Under the pieces are notes generated by a model that ran no database searches, was not told the origin of the DNA, and worked only from the letters and a program-made list of their open reading frames with translations. A stretch of 64,000 nucleotides of DNA. Origin: Sphingomonas sp. GTDB lineage: Bacteria; Pseudomonadota; Alphaproteobacteria; Sphingomonadales; Sphingomonadaceae. Positions 7,746 through 16,752 of the stretch are shown piece by piece. The stretch's first letter is position 1; each line of letters starts with the position of its first letter. The stretch is taken from the NCBI RefSeq assembly GCF_024508665.1, contig NZ_JANINP010000008.1, positions 62,001-126,000 on the forward strand, read 5' to 3'. The position numbers and the translations under genes were made by a program.

Positions 7746-8969
7746 TCAGTCCGTCCCAAGCGGCTTGGGCGGGGTCACTTCGTTCTGCGGCAGCGGCGGG
7801 ATCGTTCTGAGAACAAGTCCCACGATCAACGCGATCGCGCCGAGCGCCCCGCAGAACCACGTCACGCCCGGCCACCCCGCCCGCGTCCAGGCGATGCCGC
7901 ACAGCGACCCCAACACGCTCGATCCGGCGTAGTAGAAGAACAGATAGAGCGCCGCCGCCTGGCCGCGTTGCGTGAGCGCGCGACGTCCGACCCAGGCGCT
8001 GGCGATCGAATGCGCGCCGAAGAAGCCGATCGTCACTACGCCGATCCCCGCCACGACCAAAGCGAGCGGCTCGGCCGCGGTCAGCGCAACTCCAGCGATA
8101 AGCAACACTACCGGCATCCAGAAGATGCGCCGGCGCCCCAGCCGGCCGGCGACGCCGCCGAACCAGGCCGAGCTCCATGAGCCGAGCAGATAGAGCAGGA
8201 AGATCGCGCCGACCGCGGCATGCCCCAGCGAATAAGGCGGCGCCATTAGCCGGAAGCCGGCATAATTGTAGATGCTGACGAACACGCCCATCAGCACGAA
8301 CGCCTCGAGGAACAAGAGTTGCATCGCGCGGTCGCGTAACAGGGATGCGAATCCACGCACGACATCGCGGGGCGGCGGCGCAGAGCGGACGAAATGCCGC
8401 GATTCGGGCGCCAGCCGCCGGAACGCCTCGGCCATCGCCAACCCCGCGACGCCGACCAAAGCTATCGCGCCGCGCCAGCCGGCCAGATCGGTCAGCAGGC
8501 TGACGCCCAATCGCCCTGCCATCCCGCCGATCGCGCTGCCGCCGATATAGAGCCCCATCGCCGAACCGACCGACTCGTGATCGACCTCTTCGCTGACATA
8601 GGCCATCGCCACCGCCGGCACGCCCGCCAGCGCCACACCGGTCAGGAACCGCAAGGCGAGCAGTGCCGGCCAGCCCGGCGCCGCCGCCGTCGCCAGGCTG
8701 AACCCGCCGGCCAGGAACATCGCCGCGACCATCATCGGCCGCCGTCCCCAGCGATCCGACAGTGCCCCGGCGACCAGGATGCCGATCGCCAGCGGCCCGG
8801 TCGCCAAACCGACCGCCAGGCTCGCCGCCTCGGCGCTCAGGTGGAAGTCATGCGCGAATAGCGGCAGCAAAGGCTGCGCCGAATAGAGCAGCGAAAAGGT
8901 CGAGAATCCCGCGAACAGCATCGCCAACGTCAGGCGCCGGTAATCGGCGCTGCCCTTGGCCAGCGCCAT
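7746..8969 (-). CDS. Major facilitator superfamily efflux transporter
   Basis: A 407-residue, 12-helix MFS protein of the YnfM-like drug/proton antiporter type. The loop-2 motif GALSDRWGRRP is present near residues 69-79, and a second cytoplasmic loop has AGRLGRRR. It starts one base after the stop of the acetylpolyamine amidohydrolase gene, so the two are co-transcribed and very likely coupled, with nhaA upstream. Polyamine or acetylated-amine export is an inference from this neighbourhood only; the sequence does not reveal the substrate. Alternative: a general multidrug or sugar exporter. Confidence 0.88.
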   Translation of the reverse strand: MALAKGSADYRRLTLAMLFAGFSTFSLLYSAQPLLPLFAHDFHLSAEAASLAVGLATGPLAIGILVAGALSDRWGRRPMMVAAMFLAGGFSLATAAAPGWPALLALRFLTGVALAGVPAVAMAYVSEEVDHESVGSAMGLYIGGSAIGGMAGRLGVSLLTDLAGWRGAIALVGVAGLAMAEAFRRLAPESRHFVRSAPPPRDVVRGFASLLRDRAMQLLFLEAFVLMGVFVSIYNYAGFRLMAPPYSLGHAAVGAIFLLYLLGSWSSAWFGGVAGRLGRRRIFWMPVVLLIAGVALTAAEPLALVVAGIGVVTIGFFGAHSIASAWVGRRALTQRGQAAALYLFFYYAGSSVLGSLCGIAWTRAGWPGVTWFCGALGAIALIVGLVLRTIPPLPQNEVTPPKPLGTD

Positions 8970-9977
8970 TCAGAAGCCGCTCAACAGGCTCGCGACGTTC
9001 TCGCCAAGCGCTTCGACCGCATAGCCTCCCTCCATCACGATCACGGTCGGCAGGCCGGCGGCGGCGATATCTGCGGCGAGCAGGGCATAATCGGGCGTTT
9101 CGATCCGAAAGGCGGAGATGGGATCGCCGATATAGGTATCCGCGCCGAAGCTCACCACCAGCAGCTCGGCGCCGAAATCGGCGATCGCCCGTAGCGCTTG
9201 TGCCTGCGCCGCGCGGAATGCGTCGATCATCGTCCCCTGCGGCAGCGGAAGGTTGAGTGTCGCGCCGCGTCCCTCGCCCTCACCGACCTCATCGGCATGG
9301 CCCCAATAGAAAGGATAATCGGTCGCCGGATCGGCGTGGAGCGAGGCGTAGAAGACGTCGCCGCGCGTCCAGAAAATGTCCTGCGTCCCGTTGCCGTGGT
9401 GATAGTCGATATCGAGGATCGCGACCCGCGGCCGGCCCGCATCGCGTGCCGCCTGCGCTGCGATCGCCGCGACGTTGAGATGGCAATAGCCGCCATAATA
9501 ATCGGCGCCGGCATGATGGCCGGGCGGACGGCACAAGGCGAAAGCGGCGCGCTCGCCGTCGAGCACAGCCTGGGTCGCCGCCAGCGCCGATTGCGCGCTC
9601 CAATAGGCGCTTTCCCATGTGCGCGCCGTAAGCGGGGTTCCGCCGTCGAAACTATATTGGCCGAGCAGAGCGTCGATCCGGTCGAGCCGGAGCGGCCGAC
9701 GTCCGACCACCGGCCAGACATAGCCCATCGCGTCGCCCGACCGTCCCGCATCCGCCCAGCGCGCCGCGGCGGTCTTCAGGAAAGCGATATAGTCGGGATC
9801 GTGCACGGCCAGGATCGGGGCCTCGCCGCGATCCTCGGGCGCTTCCGCGCCGCCGATCGCGGCCAGGATCGTCTCGGCACGCGACGGCTTTTCGGCATAA
9901 TCGGTGAAGCCTCCATTATGCAGCTCGCGCGCCGGCGCGTGCAGTAATTGCCGGGGATCGAAGAATTTGCGCATCAT
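8970..9977 (-). CDS. Acetylpolyamine amidohydrolase, class II histone-deacetylase family
   Basis: A 335-residue zinc hydrolase. Key HDAC-fold elements are RPPGHHAG with the catalytic His pair H154/H155, DIDYHHGNG with zinc ligands D191 and H193, a later Asp in FGADTYIGDP, and the C-terminal EGGYA that supplies the transition-state Tyr. The overall pattern, including the FYASLHADP and GHADE loops, is much closer to the Mycoplana acetylpolyamine amidohydrolase I remember than to AcuC. It probably deacetylates acetylputrescine, acetylcadaverine or acetylspermidine. The start overlaps the nhaA stop by four bases (ATGATG region), and the MFS gene begins immediately after its stop. Confidence 0.87.
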   Translation of the reverse strand: MMRKFFDPRQLLHAPARELHNGGFTDYAEKPSRAETILAAIGGAEAPEDRGEAPILAVHDPDYIAFLKTAAARWADAGRSGDAMGYVWPVVGRRPLRLDRIDALLGQYSFDGGTPLTARTWESAYWSAQSALAATQAVLDGERAAFALCRPPGHHAGADYYGGYCHLNVAAIAAQAARDAGRPRVAILDIDYHHGNGTQDIFWTRGDVFYASLHADPATDYPFYWGHADEVGEGEGRGATLNLPLPQGTMIDAFRAAQAQALRAIADFGAELLVVSFGADTYIGDPISAFRIETPDYALLAADIAAAGLPTVIVMEGGYAVEALGENVASLLSGF

Positions 9978-11170
9978 GCCTCACGCATCGGCCGCGCGAC
10001 CCAGCGCAGCACCACAAAACCCGCCAGGCCCGACAGGATCGATCCGATCAGGACGCCGACCTTGACCCGATCGATCAAGGCGGGATCGGCAAAGGCAAGC
10101 CCGCCGATGAACAGGCTCATCGTGAACCCGATCCCGGCGAGCAGCAGCACGCCGTAAACCTGCGTCCACGACGCCCGGCCCGGCCGCTCCGCCCAGCCAA
10201 GCTTCACCGCGAGCGCGACGGCGCCCAGCATGCCGGTCTGTTTGCCGACGAACAGGCCCGCCGCGACCGCGATGACCAGCGGCTCGGCAAGGACATGCAA
10301 TCCCTGGCCGCCCAGCGATACACCGGCATTGGCGAAGCCGAACAGTGGCACCACCAGGAAAGCGATCCATGGGCTGAGCGCGTGTTCGAGCCGGTGCAGC
10401 GGCGATTCGGCGTCATCGGGCGCGCCCGGTGAGGTCCGGATCGGGATCGTCATCGCCGCCAGCACGCCGGCGATCGTCGCATGCACTCCCGACCGCAGCA
10501 CCAGCCACCACAGCAGGCCGGACAGAATGATATAGGGCAGCAGGCGCACTACCCCGCCGCGGTTCATCGCGATCATGACTCCAAGCACGACCGCCGCGCC
10601 GCCCAGCGAGACGAGATCGAGTCCCTGGCTATAGGCGACCGCGATGATCGCCACCGCGCCCATATCGTCGACGATCGCGACCGTGGTCAGGAACAGCTTG
10701 AGCGGGGCGGGCACGCGCGATCCGAGCAACGCCATTACCCCTACCGCAAAGGCGATATCCGTCGCCGCCGGGATTGCCCAGCCGCGCACCAGCGCGGGGT
10801 CCCCCGCGACGACGGCGAGATAGACGATCGCCGGGACGGCCATCCCGGCCGCCGCCGCGATCACCGGCAAGGTGCGATCGGCCGGCTGCGACAGCTCGCC
10901 GTCGATCAGCTCGCGCTTGATCTCGAGCCCGACGAGGAAAAAGAACCCGGCCATGAGCGCGTCGTTGACCCACAGATGCACCGTCATCGGCCCCAGCTTG
11001 GGCGCCAGCACCGGGCCGGTTTCGACATGCAGCAAGTGGAAATAATCGGCGGCGAGCGGCGAGTTGGCGGCGATCATCGCGAGCAGGGCCGCGGCGATCA
11101 GGACGATGCCGCCGGCCGCTTCGTCCTCGAGGAAATCCCGGAGGATGGAGCTGCGTTTTGTTTGGCTCAC
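9974..11170 (-). CDS. nhaA: Na+/H+ antiporter NhaA
   Basis: A 398-residue inner-membrane antiporter with about 12 helices that exports sodium in exchange for protons, important at alkaline pH and high salt. The ion-binding acidic residues are present: TDIAFA (D138, equivalent to D133 of E. coli) and VDDMGA (D168/D169, equivalent to D163/D164). I chose GTG at 11170 because AAGGAGG lies five bases upstream; two in-frame ATGs upstream (11197, 11188) lack this spacing. It is the first gene of a three-gene unit with the acetylpolyamine amidohydrolase and an MFS exporter. Confidence 0.95.
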   Translation of the reverse strand: MSQTKRSSILRDFLEDEAAGGIVLIAAALLAMIAANSPLAADYFHLLHVETGPVLAPKLGPMTVHLWVNDALMAGFFFLVGLEIKRELIDGELSQPADRTLPVIAAAAGMAVPAIVYLAVVAGDPALVRGWAIPAATDIAFAVGVMALLGSRVPAPLKLFLTTVAIVDDMGAVAIIAVAYSQGLDLVSLGGAAVVLGVMIAMNRGGVVRLLPYIILSGLLWWLVLRSGVHATIAGVLAAMTIPIRTSPGAPDDAESPLHRLEHALSPWIAFLVVPLFGFANAGVSLGGQGLHVLAEPLVIAVAAGLFVGKQTGMLGAVALAVKLGWAERPGRASWTQVYGVLLLAGIGFTMSLFIGGLAFADPALIDRVKVGVLIGSILSGLAGFVVLRWVARPMREA

Positions 11171-11201
11171 GATCACCTCCTTCGTCATGCCGGCCATATC
11201 A

Positions 11202-11304
11202 AGCCCCTCCCCTTCAGGGGAGGGGTTGGGGTGGGGCAGTGCCCCAAGCCGTGTCGCCTGTGGAAAGGCCCCACCCCCGACCCCTCCCCTGAAGGGGAGG
11301 GGCT
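11202..11304. repeat. Dispersed ~103-bp palindromic element, copy 1 (CCCCTCCCCTTCAGGGG type)
   Basis: Both ends are themselves hairpins of CCCCTCCCCT and AGGGGAGGGG around a TTC/GAA centre. The ends are inverted with respect to each other, with GGTTGGGGTGGGG inside the left arm and CCCCACCCCCGACC inside the right arm. A near-identical element of 102 bp is at 18957-19058. It sits between lysS and nhaA, both on the minus strand. No coding potential; probably a non-autonomous repeat or a structured transcript end. Confidence 0.8.
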
Positions 11305-11313
11305 AGGACCACC

Positions 11314-12903
11314 TCACCGCGCCAGTGCCTCGGCGATCAGTTTCCGCGTATTCTCAACCCCGTACAGCGCGATGAAGCTGCCCATGCGCGGGCCCTGGCT
11401 CGATCCGAGCAACGTCTCGTACAGCGCCTTGAACCAGTCGCGCAGTTCGGCGAACCCGCCGGTCTTGCCGATCTCGTAGACGATGTTCTGGATGTCCTCG
11501 GCGCTCGCGTCGGCAGGCAGTGCGGCGAGATCGGCGTCGAGCCGCTTCAGAGCCTCGACCTCGACACCCTCCGGTGCGCGGCGCTTGAGCGTCGGCGCGA
11601 CGAAATCGCGGGCATAAGCGAGCGCATAACCGATCAGCTGGTCGAGCGCCGGATACTTTTCCGGCGAGGCGTCCGCCACGTAATTGCCGAGATACCCCCA
11701 GACCTGCTCCTTGGTCGCATCGCCGCCCATTACCCCGACCAGGTTGAGCAACAGCCCGAACGTCACCGGCAGCGTCTCCGTCGGCGGGGGGCCGTTATGG
11801 ATATGGTGGACCGGATTGCCCAACCGTTGCTCGACCGGCTGGTTCGCGTAATTCGCGCGGAACTGCCAATAATCGTCGACCGCGCGCGGGATCAGCCCGA
11901 GATGGAGCGACTTCGCCTTCTTGGGCTCGCGATAGATATAGAAAGCCAGGCTCTCGTCGGGGCCATAGGTCAGCCATTCCTCGATCGACAGGCCGTTGCC
12001 CTTCGACTTCGAGATCTTCTCGCCCTTTTCGTCCAGGAACATCTCGTAATTGAAGCCCTCGGGCGGGCGGCCACCCAGAGCGCGGGTGATCTTGCCCGAC
12101 TGAACCACCGAATCGATCAGGTCTTTGCCCGCCATTTCGTAATCGACGCCGAGCGCGACCCAGCGCATCGCCCAATCGACCTTCCATTGCAGCTTGGCGC
12201 CACCCGACAGGATCGACTGCTCGACCGTCTCACCCTCATCGGCGAAACGGACGATCCCGGCTTCGGCGTCGACCACCTCGACCGGCACCTGGAGGACGAT
12301 TCCCGACTTCTTGCTGATCGGCAGCACCGGCGAATAGGTCGCCCGGCGTTCGGCGCGCAGCGTCGGCAGCATGATGTCCATCACTGCCTGATAGTGCCGA
12401 AGCACGCTGCGCAGCGCGTCGTCGAACTTGCCGCCGGTATAATAATCGGTCGACGAGACGAATTCATATTCGAAACCGTAGCGGTCGAGAAACTCGCGCA
12501 GCATCGCATTGTTATGCGCGGCAAAGCTCTCATGCGTACCGAAGGGATCGGGGATGCGCGTCAGCGGCTTGCCGAGATACTGGGCCAGCATCTCCTTGTT
12601 GGGGACATTGTCGGGCACCTTGCGCAGCCCATCCATATCGTCCGAAAAGGCGATCAGCCGGGTCGGGATGTCCGACAGCGTCTCGAACGCGTGGCGGACC
12701 ATCGTCGTGCGCAACACTTCGTTGAACGTGCCGATATGCGGCAGGCCCGACGGCCCATAGCCAGTCTCGAACAGCACGGGCTCGCCGCCCGGTTTCCCGT
12801 TCGGGTAGCGCTTGAGCAATTTGCGCGCTTCCTCGTACGGCCAGGCCTTGGATTCGAGCGCGGCGGCGCGCAGGGCTTGCATCTGTTCGAGTTCGGCTAC
12901 CAT
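11314..12903 (-). CDS. lysS: Lysyl-tRNA synthetase, class I
   Basis: A 529-residue class I enzyme (often named LysK), the type found in archaea and many alphaproteobacteria in place of class II LysRS. It charges tRNA-Lys. Signature motifs are GYGPSGLPHIGT near residues 48-59 (the HIGH equivalent) and KISKSKG near residue 290 (the KMSKS equivalent). The frame is open further upstream, but conservation begins at MVAELEQMQAL, so ATG at 12903 is the likely start. The C-terminal anticodon-binding helical region is complete. It is transcribed divergently from the ArsR-family gene. Confidence 0.96.
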   Translation of the reverse strand: MVAELEQMQALRAAALESKAWPYEEARKLLKRYPNGKPGGEPVLFETGYGPSGLPHIGTFNEVLRTTMVRHAFETLSDIPTRLIAFSDDMDGLRKVPDNVPNKEMLAQYLGKPLTRIPDPFGTHESFAAHNNAMLREFLDRYGFEYEFVSSTDYYTGGKFDDALRSVLRHYQAVMDIMLPTLRAERRATYSPVLPISKKSGIVLQVPVEVVDAEAGIVRFADEGETVEQSILSGGAKLQWKVDWAMRWVALGVDYEMAGKDLIDSVVQSGKITRALGGRPPEGFNYEMFLDEKGEKISKSKGNGLSIEEWLTYGPDESLAFYIYREPKKAKSLHLGLIPRAVDDYWQFRANYANQPVEQRLGNPVHHIHNGPPPTETLPVTFGLLLNLVGVMGGDATKEQVWGYLGNYVADASPEKYPALDQLIGYALAYARDFVAPTLKRRAPEGVEVEALKRLDADLAALPADASAEDIQNIVYEIGKTGGFAELRDWFKALYETLLGSSQGPRMGSFIALYGVENTRKLIAEALAR

Positions 12904-13088
12904 GACGGAGAGCCGAGTGCGCGATGCGCCGGCTTTTTGCAACCTTGTGGCGATTGGCAGAACTCCGGCGGAACCTGGTGTGGGCATGACCCTACCCCGC
13001 CGTCAGGCGATCTCGCCGCGCACCTCAATCCGCTGTTGCTCGCCGTGCCCCGCGAACGGCCGATTCCGATCGCACCGGCCAAGGTTGC

Positions 13089-13108
13089 ATATAACATAAT
13101 AGTTATAT
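13089..13108. promoter_or_regulatory. Palindromic operator/promoter of the arsR-like gene
   Basis: ATATAAC (13089-13095) and GTTATAT (13102-13108) are perfect inverted 7-bp arms around six A/T bases, in otherwise GC-rich DNA, 12 bases before the ATG of the ArsR-family gene. The AT-rich centre probably overlaps the -10 region. This is the usual arrangement for autoregulation by an ArsR-family repressor; the regulator bound is inferred. Confidence 0.55.
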
Positions 13109-13120
13109 AACGTACTTGCT

Positions 13121-13450
13121 ATGGATTCGTTGCTCGATCGTCAGTTCGCGGCCCTTGCCGATCCCACCCGTCGCGCGATCCTCGCCCGGCTGGCGCGGGG
13201 CGAGGCGACGGTGGGCGAACTGCAACGCCCGTTCGGGATCAGCCAGCCGGCAATCTCCCGCCACCTGAAGGTGCTCGAATCGGCCGGACTGATCGAAGGC
13301 GGCAAGGCAGCGCAGGCGCGGCCACGGCGCCTCAAGGCGGACGCGCTCGACGATGCGCGCCAATGGATAGACGGGCTGCGTACCTTGTGGAGCGACAGTT
13401 TCGACCAACTCGACGCCTTTCTCAAAGCGACAGAAGGAAAAGCCGAATGA
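13121..13450 (+). CDS. ArsR-family winged-helix transcriptional regulator
   Basis: A 109-residue regulator with the ArsR-type winged helix: LADPTRRAILARLARGEATVGEL, then the recognition helix ISQPAISRHLKVLESAGLI, then the wing with KAAQARPRRL. It has no cysteine metal-site motif (no ELCVCDL), so it is not a typical arsenic sensor. It belongs to the group paired with SRPBCC (AHSA1-like) proteins. Its TGA overlaps the ATG of that gene (ATGA). A palindrome at 13089-13108 is the probable autoregulatory site. Confidence 0.92.
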   Translation: MDSLLDRQFAALADPTRRAILARLARGEATVGELQRPFGISQPAISRHLKVLESAGLIEGGKAAQARPRRLKADALDDARQWIDGLRTLWSDSFDQLDAFLKATEGKAE

Positions 13451-13938
13451 CCACACCCAGCTTCACCATCACGCGCGTGTTCGACGCATCGCGCGAACGC
13501 GTCTGGGCGGCCTGGACCGATCCCCAGCGGCTGGCGGCGTGGTTCGGCCCGAAGGAGACCAAGGGAACCGTCCTCGAATACGATCTCAGGCCCGGCGGCG
13601 TGTGGCGCGGGCGCATGGATGCCCCCGACGGATCGGCGATGTTCAGCAAGTTCGTGTTCGAGCAGGTCGACCCGCCGTCGAGGCTCATGTGGATCCATGG
13701 TTTCGCCGATGAACATGGCGCTCGCATCCGCGCCCCCTTCGCGCCCTTGTTCCCGCTCGAACTGCGGACGACGGTGACGTTTGCCGAAGTCGATGACGGC
13801 ACTCGCGTCACGCTCGAATGGGTGCCGCTCGACGCATCGTCCGAAGAGGAAGCGTTCTTTGCAAGCATGATGGACTCGATGACCGGCGGCTGGACCGGCT
13901 CCTTCGATCAGCTCGACGCCTATCTGGCGCAATCCTAG
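13447..13938 (+). CDS. SRPBCC-family (AHSA1-like START domain) protein
   Basis: A 163-residue single-domain protein with the Activator-of-Hsp90 C-terminal-like fold. Typical features are the opening FTITRVFDASRERVWAAWTDP, WFGP, the RPGGVWRGRM strand, and the closing GWTGSFDQLDAYL helix. These proteins form a hydrophobic ligand pocket; ligand and role are unknown. It is translationally coupled to the upstream ArsR regulator through a four-base overlap, the common ArsR-AHSA1 cassette. A short hairpin follows the stop. Confidence 0.9.
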   Translation: MTTPSFTITRVFDASRERVWAAWTDPQRLAAWFGPKETKGTVLEYDLRPGGVWRGRMDAPDGSAMFSKFVFEQVDPPSRLMWIHGFADEHGARIRAPFAPLFPLELRTTVTFAEVDDGTRVTLEWVPLDASSEEEAFFASMMDSMTGGWTGSFDQLDAYLAQS

Positions 13939-13943
13939 ACTCT

Positions 13944-13962
13944 GTTTCAGCAAAGCTGAAAC
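13944..13962. terminator. Hairpin after the ArsR-SRPBCC pair
   Basis: GTTTCAGC (13944-13951) and GCTGAAAC (13955-13962) form a perfect 8-bp stem with an AAA loop six bases after the SRPBCC stop. No T-run follows, so it is a weak terminator or a transcript-end stabiliser. Confidence 0.4.
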
Positions 13963-14025
13963 GGTAGCGAAGCTGAAAACGTCCCCGACGTTGCCATTTT
14001 GTTCGGGGGCCGCCACAAGGTCGGC

Positions 14026-16752
14026 GTGCCCCCCGAACTTCCCTATCCCGCGCTTCACGCCAGCCACGCCGGCGTCTGGATCGCCGATACCGAGGGGTGC
14101 AGCGCGATCAGCCGGGGCGAGGCGATCCGGCGCGCCGCCGACACGCCGATGATCGTACTCAACGCGCCATTGATCGGGCAGCGGCTCGGTTATGCCGATC
14201 TGTCGGGACTCGACCTGCTCGAACTCTACGCTTTCCTCAAACCCGCAACCTTCCTCGCCCCGACCCCGCGCGGTTTTGCCCGCGCCCTTGGCCTGACCGA
14301 GCCCGAGAACGAGGATCGCGTCGCGCCGTTCCTGCGCGACGCCGCCGCCGCATTGCTGGCGCTCGCCGAGGGCGAATGGCCCGAACGCGAGGGCGCCTGG
14401 ACCGCCGCACAGAGCCTGGCGCGGTTGCGCTGGCCGTGGTCGCCGCTGGTCGCCGAGCGCATCGCCAAGCCGCGCGAGCACGAACGCTGGCTGTTCACCA
14501 AATTGCCCGAATGGGATGAAGCCGCGCCGCGCCCGGCGCCACGACCGGTGACGTTGCACGAGGCCGATGTAGCGGCGCGGCTCGATTATCTGACCGGCGC
14601 CGGCGCCGAGCAGCGTCCCGGCCAGCGCGCCTTTGCCGAAGCCTGCGCCGCCGCCTTCGCCCCCCGTATATTGCGCGACAATCCGAACATGGTTCTGGCC
14701 GAGGCGGGGACCGGGATCGGCAAGACGTTGGGCTATCTCGCCCCGGCTTCGCTCTGGTCGGAAGCGGCGGGCGGGCCGGTCTGGATCTCGACCTTCACCA
14801 AGGCGCTGCAGCGCCAGCTCAATCACGAGACGGCGCGGCTGATCCCCGACCCCGCCGAACGCCGCCGCCGGGTGGTGACGCGCAAGGGGCGCGAGAATTA
14901 CCTGTGCCTGCTCAATCTCGAGGATGCGCTGCAGGGCGGGTTCGCCGGCCGCGCGGCGATGCTCGCGCATCTCGTCGCGCGCTGGGCAGCCTATACCGCC
15001 GATGGCGACATGATCGGCGGCGACCTGCCCGGCTGGCTGCCCACCCTGTTCCGCCGCAACGGATCGACCGCGCTGACCGACCGGCGCGGCGAATGCGTCT
15101 ATGCGGGCTGCCCACATTACCGCAAATGCTTCATCGAGCGCGCCGCCCGCGCCAGTGCCGAGGCCGATATCGTCATCGCCAACCACGCACTGGTGATGGT
15201 CAACGCCGCGCGCGGTCGCGAAGCCAACAGCCGCCCGACGCGCTACGTGTTCGACGAAGGCCATCATCTGTTCGAGGCCGCCGATTCGATGTTCGGGGTC
15301 GCATTGTCGGGGCAGGAATCGATCGAACTCAGGCGCTGGATCGTCGGGCCCGAATCGACGTCGCGCGGACGCCGCCGCGGGCTCGCCGCGCGATTGAGCG
15401 ACGTCGCCAGCTATGACGAAGCCGGCGGCCGCGCGATCCACGACGCGGTCGAAGCGGCACGCGCGCTGGCGAGCGACCGGTGGCTGCAGCGCGTGGCCGA
15501 AGGTGAGCCGTTCGGCGTAATCGAACGCCTGCTCGCGGCGGTACGCGGCCTGACCTATGCCCGGGCGACCCAGGACGGCGATGCCGGCTATGGCCTCGAA
15601 ACAGAACTGGCCGAACCAGATGGGACATTGATCGAAGCCGCCGCCGAGGCCGCGCAGGGGCTGGAGGCTCTGCTTCGCCCGCTAATGACTCTTGGACAGC
15701 GGCTCGAAGCGGTGCTGGCCGAGGGCCCCGATTGGCTGGACGGCCAGGCCCGCGCGCGCGTCGAGGGCGCGATCGCCTCGCTCGGCTGGCGGACCGATAC
15801 GGTCGGCGCCTGGATCGGGCTGCTCGCGCGGATCGGCGGGCCGGCCGATCCCGATTTCGTCGACTGGCTGGCAGTCGATCGGATCGAGGGGCGCGAAATC
15901 GATATCGGACTGCACCGGCGCTGGCTCGATCCGACGCGGCCGTTGGCGGCGACGGTGCTCAAGCCGGCGCATGGCGTGCTGGTCACCTCGGCGACACTCA
16001 AGGCCGGCGATCCCGATTGGCTGACCGCAGAGGCCCGCGCCGGCGTCCCGCATCTCGATCGCGGCGCCGGATTGTTCGAGGCGCAGAGCCCGTTCGATTA
16101 TGCCAACCAGGCCGAAGTGCTGATCGTCACCGACGTCAAACGCGGCGACCTGGCCGCGCTCGCCAACGCCTATGCCCGGCTGATCGAGGCGGCCGGCGGC
16201 GGCACGCTCGGCCTGTTCACCGCGATCCGGCGGCTGCGCGGGGTCCATGCCCGGATCGCCGATCGGCTCGCGCGCGATGGCCTGCCGCTTTACGCGCAAC
16301 ATGTAGATCCGATCGATCCCGGCACCCTGGTCGATATGTTCCGCGACGATCGCCGCGCCTCGCTGATCGGTACCGACGCGTTGCGCGACGGCGTCGACGT
16401 ACCCGGCGAATCGCTGCGCCAGGTGATCCTGGAAGGCGTGCCCTGGGCCAAACCGACCGTGCTCCACGCCGCGCGGCGGCTGGCGGGCGGGGGCTCTGCC
16501 TATGACGATCGCCTTGTCCGCGCCAAGCTCGCGCAAGCGTTCGGCCGGCTGATCCGCCGCGCCGACGATCGCGGCGCGTTCGTCTTGCTGTCGGCGGCAA
16601 TGCCCAGCCGGTTGCTGTCCGCCTTTCCGGCCGGCGTGCCGATCGCGCGGGTCCCGCTCGACGAAGCGGTCGCGCGCGTGAGATCGCGTCTTTCTTCTGT
16701 CGCACAGGTCGGGCAAGGGGCAGAAGCTATCCTGAACCAGAAGGCGCCATGA
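14026..16752 (+). CDS. DinG/XPD-type ATP-dependent DNA helicase with Fe-S cluster
   Basis: A superfamily 2 helicase of about 908 residues. Walker A AEAGTGIGKT lies at about residues 225-234, DEGHH (DEAH box) at about 410. Four cysteines lie between them: Cys293 in the NYLCL segment and three in ECVYAGCPHYRKC near residues 357, 362 and 368. This is the 4Fe-4S site of DinG/XPD helicases, which unwind 5' to 3' and resolve R-loops or damaged forks. The C-terminal helicase lobe is complete. The start is uncertain: GTG at 14026 has AAGG upstream, while TTG at 13999 is also possible. It overlaps sixA by four bases. Confidence 0.9.
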   Translation: MPPELPYPALHASHAGVWIADTEGCSAISRGEAIRRAADTPMIVLNAPLIGQRLGYADLSGLDLLELYAFLKPATFLAPTPRGFARALGLTEPENEDRVAPFLRDAAAALLALAEGEWPEREGAWTAAQSLARLRWPWSPLVAERIAKPREHERWLFTKLPEWDEAAPRPAPRPVTLHEADVAARLDYLTGAGAEQRPGQRAFAEACAAAFAPRILRDNPNMVLAEAGTGIGKTLGYLAPASLWSEAAGGPVWISTFTKALQRQLNHETARLIPDPAERRRRVVTRKGRENYLCLLNLEDALQGGFAGRAAMLAHLVARWAAYTADGDMIGGDLPGWLPTLFRRNGSTALTDRRGECVYAGCPHYRKCFIERAARASAEADIVIANHALVMVNAARGREANSRPTRYVFDEGHHLFEAADSMFGVALSGQESIELRRWIVGPESTSRGRRRGLAARLSDVASYDEAGGRAIHDAVEAARALASDRWLQRVAEGEPFGVIERLLAAVRGLTYARATQDGDAGYGLETELAEPDGTLIEAAAEAAQGLEALLRPLMTLGQRLEAVLAEGPDWLDGQARARVEGAIASLGWRTDTVGAWIGLLARIGGPADPDFVDWLAVDRIEGREIDIGLHRRWLDPTRPLAATVLKPAHGVLVTSATLKAGDPDWLTAEARAGVPHLDRGAGLFEAQSPFDYANQAEVLIVTDVKRGDLAALANAYARLIEAAGGGTLGLFTAIRRLRGVHARIADRLARDGLPLYAQHVDPIDPGTLVDMFRDDRRASLIGTDALRDGVDVPGESLRQVILEGVPWAKPTVLHAARRLAGGGSAYDDRLVRAKLAQAFGRLIRRADDRGAFVLLSAAMPSRLLSAFPAGVPIARVPLDEAVARVRSRLSSVAQVGQGAEAILNQKAP

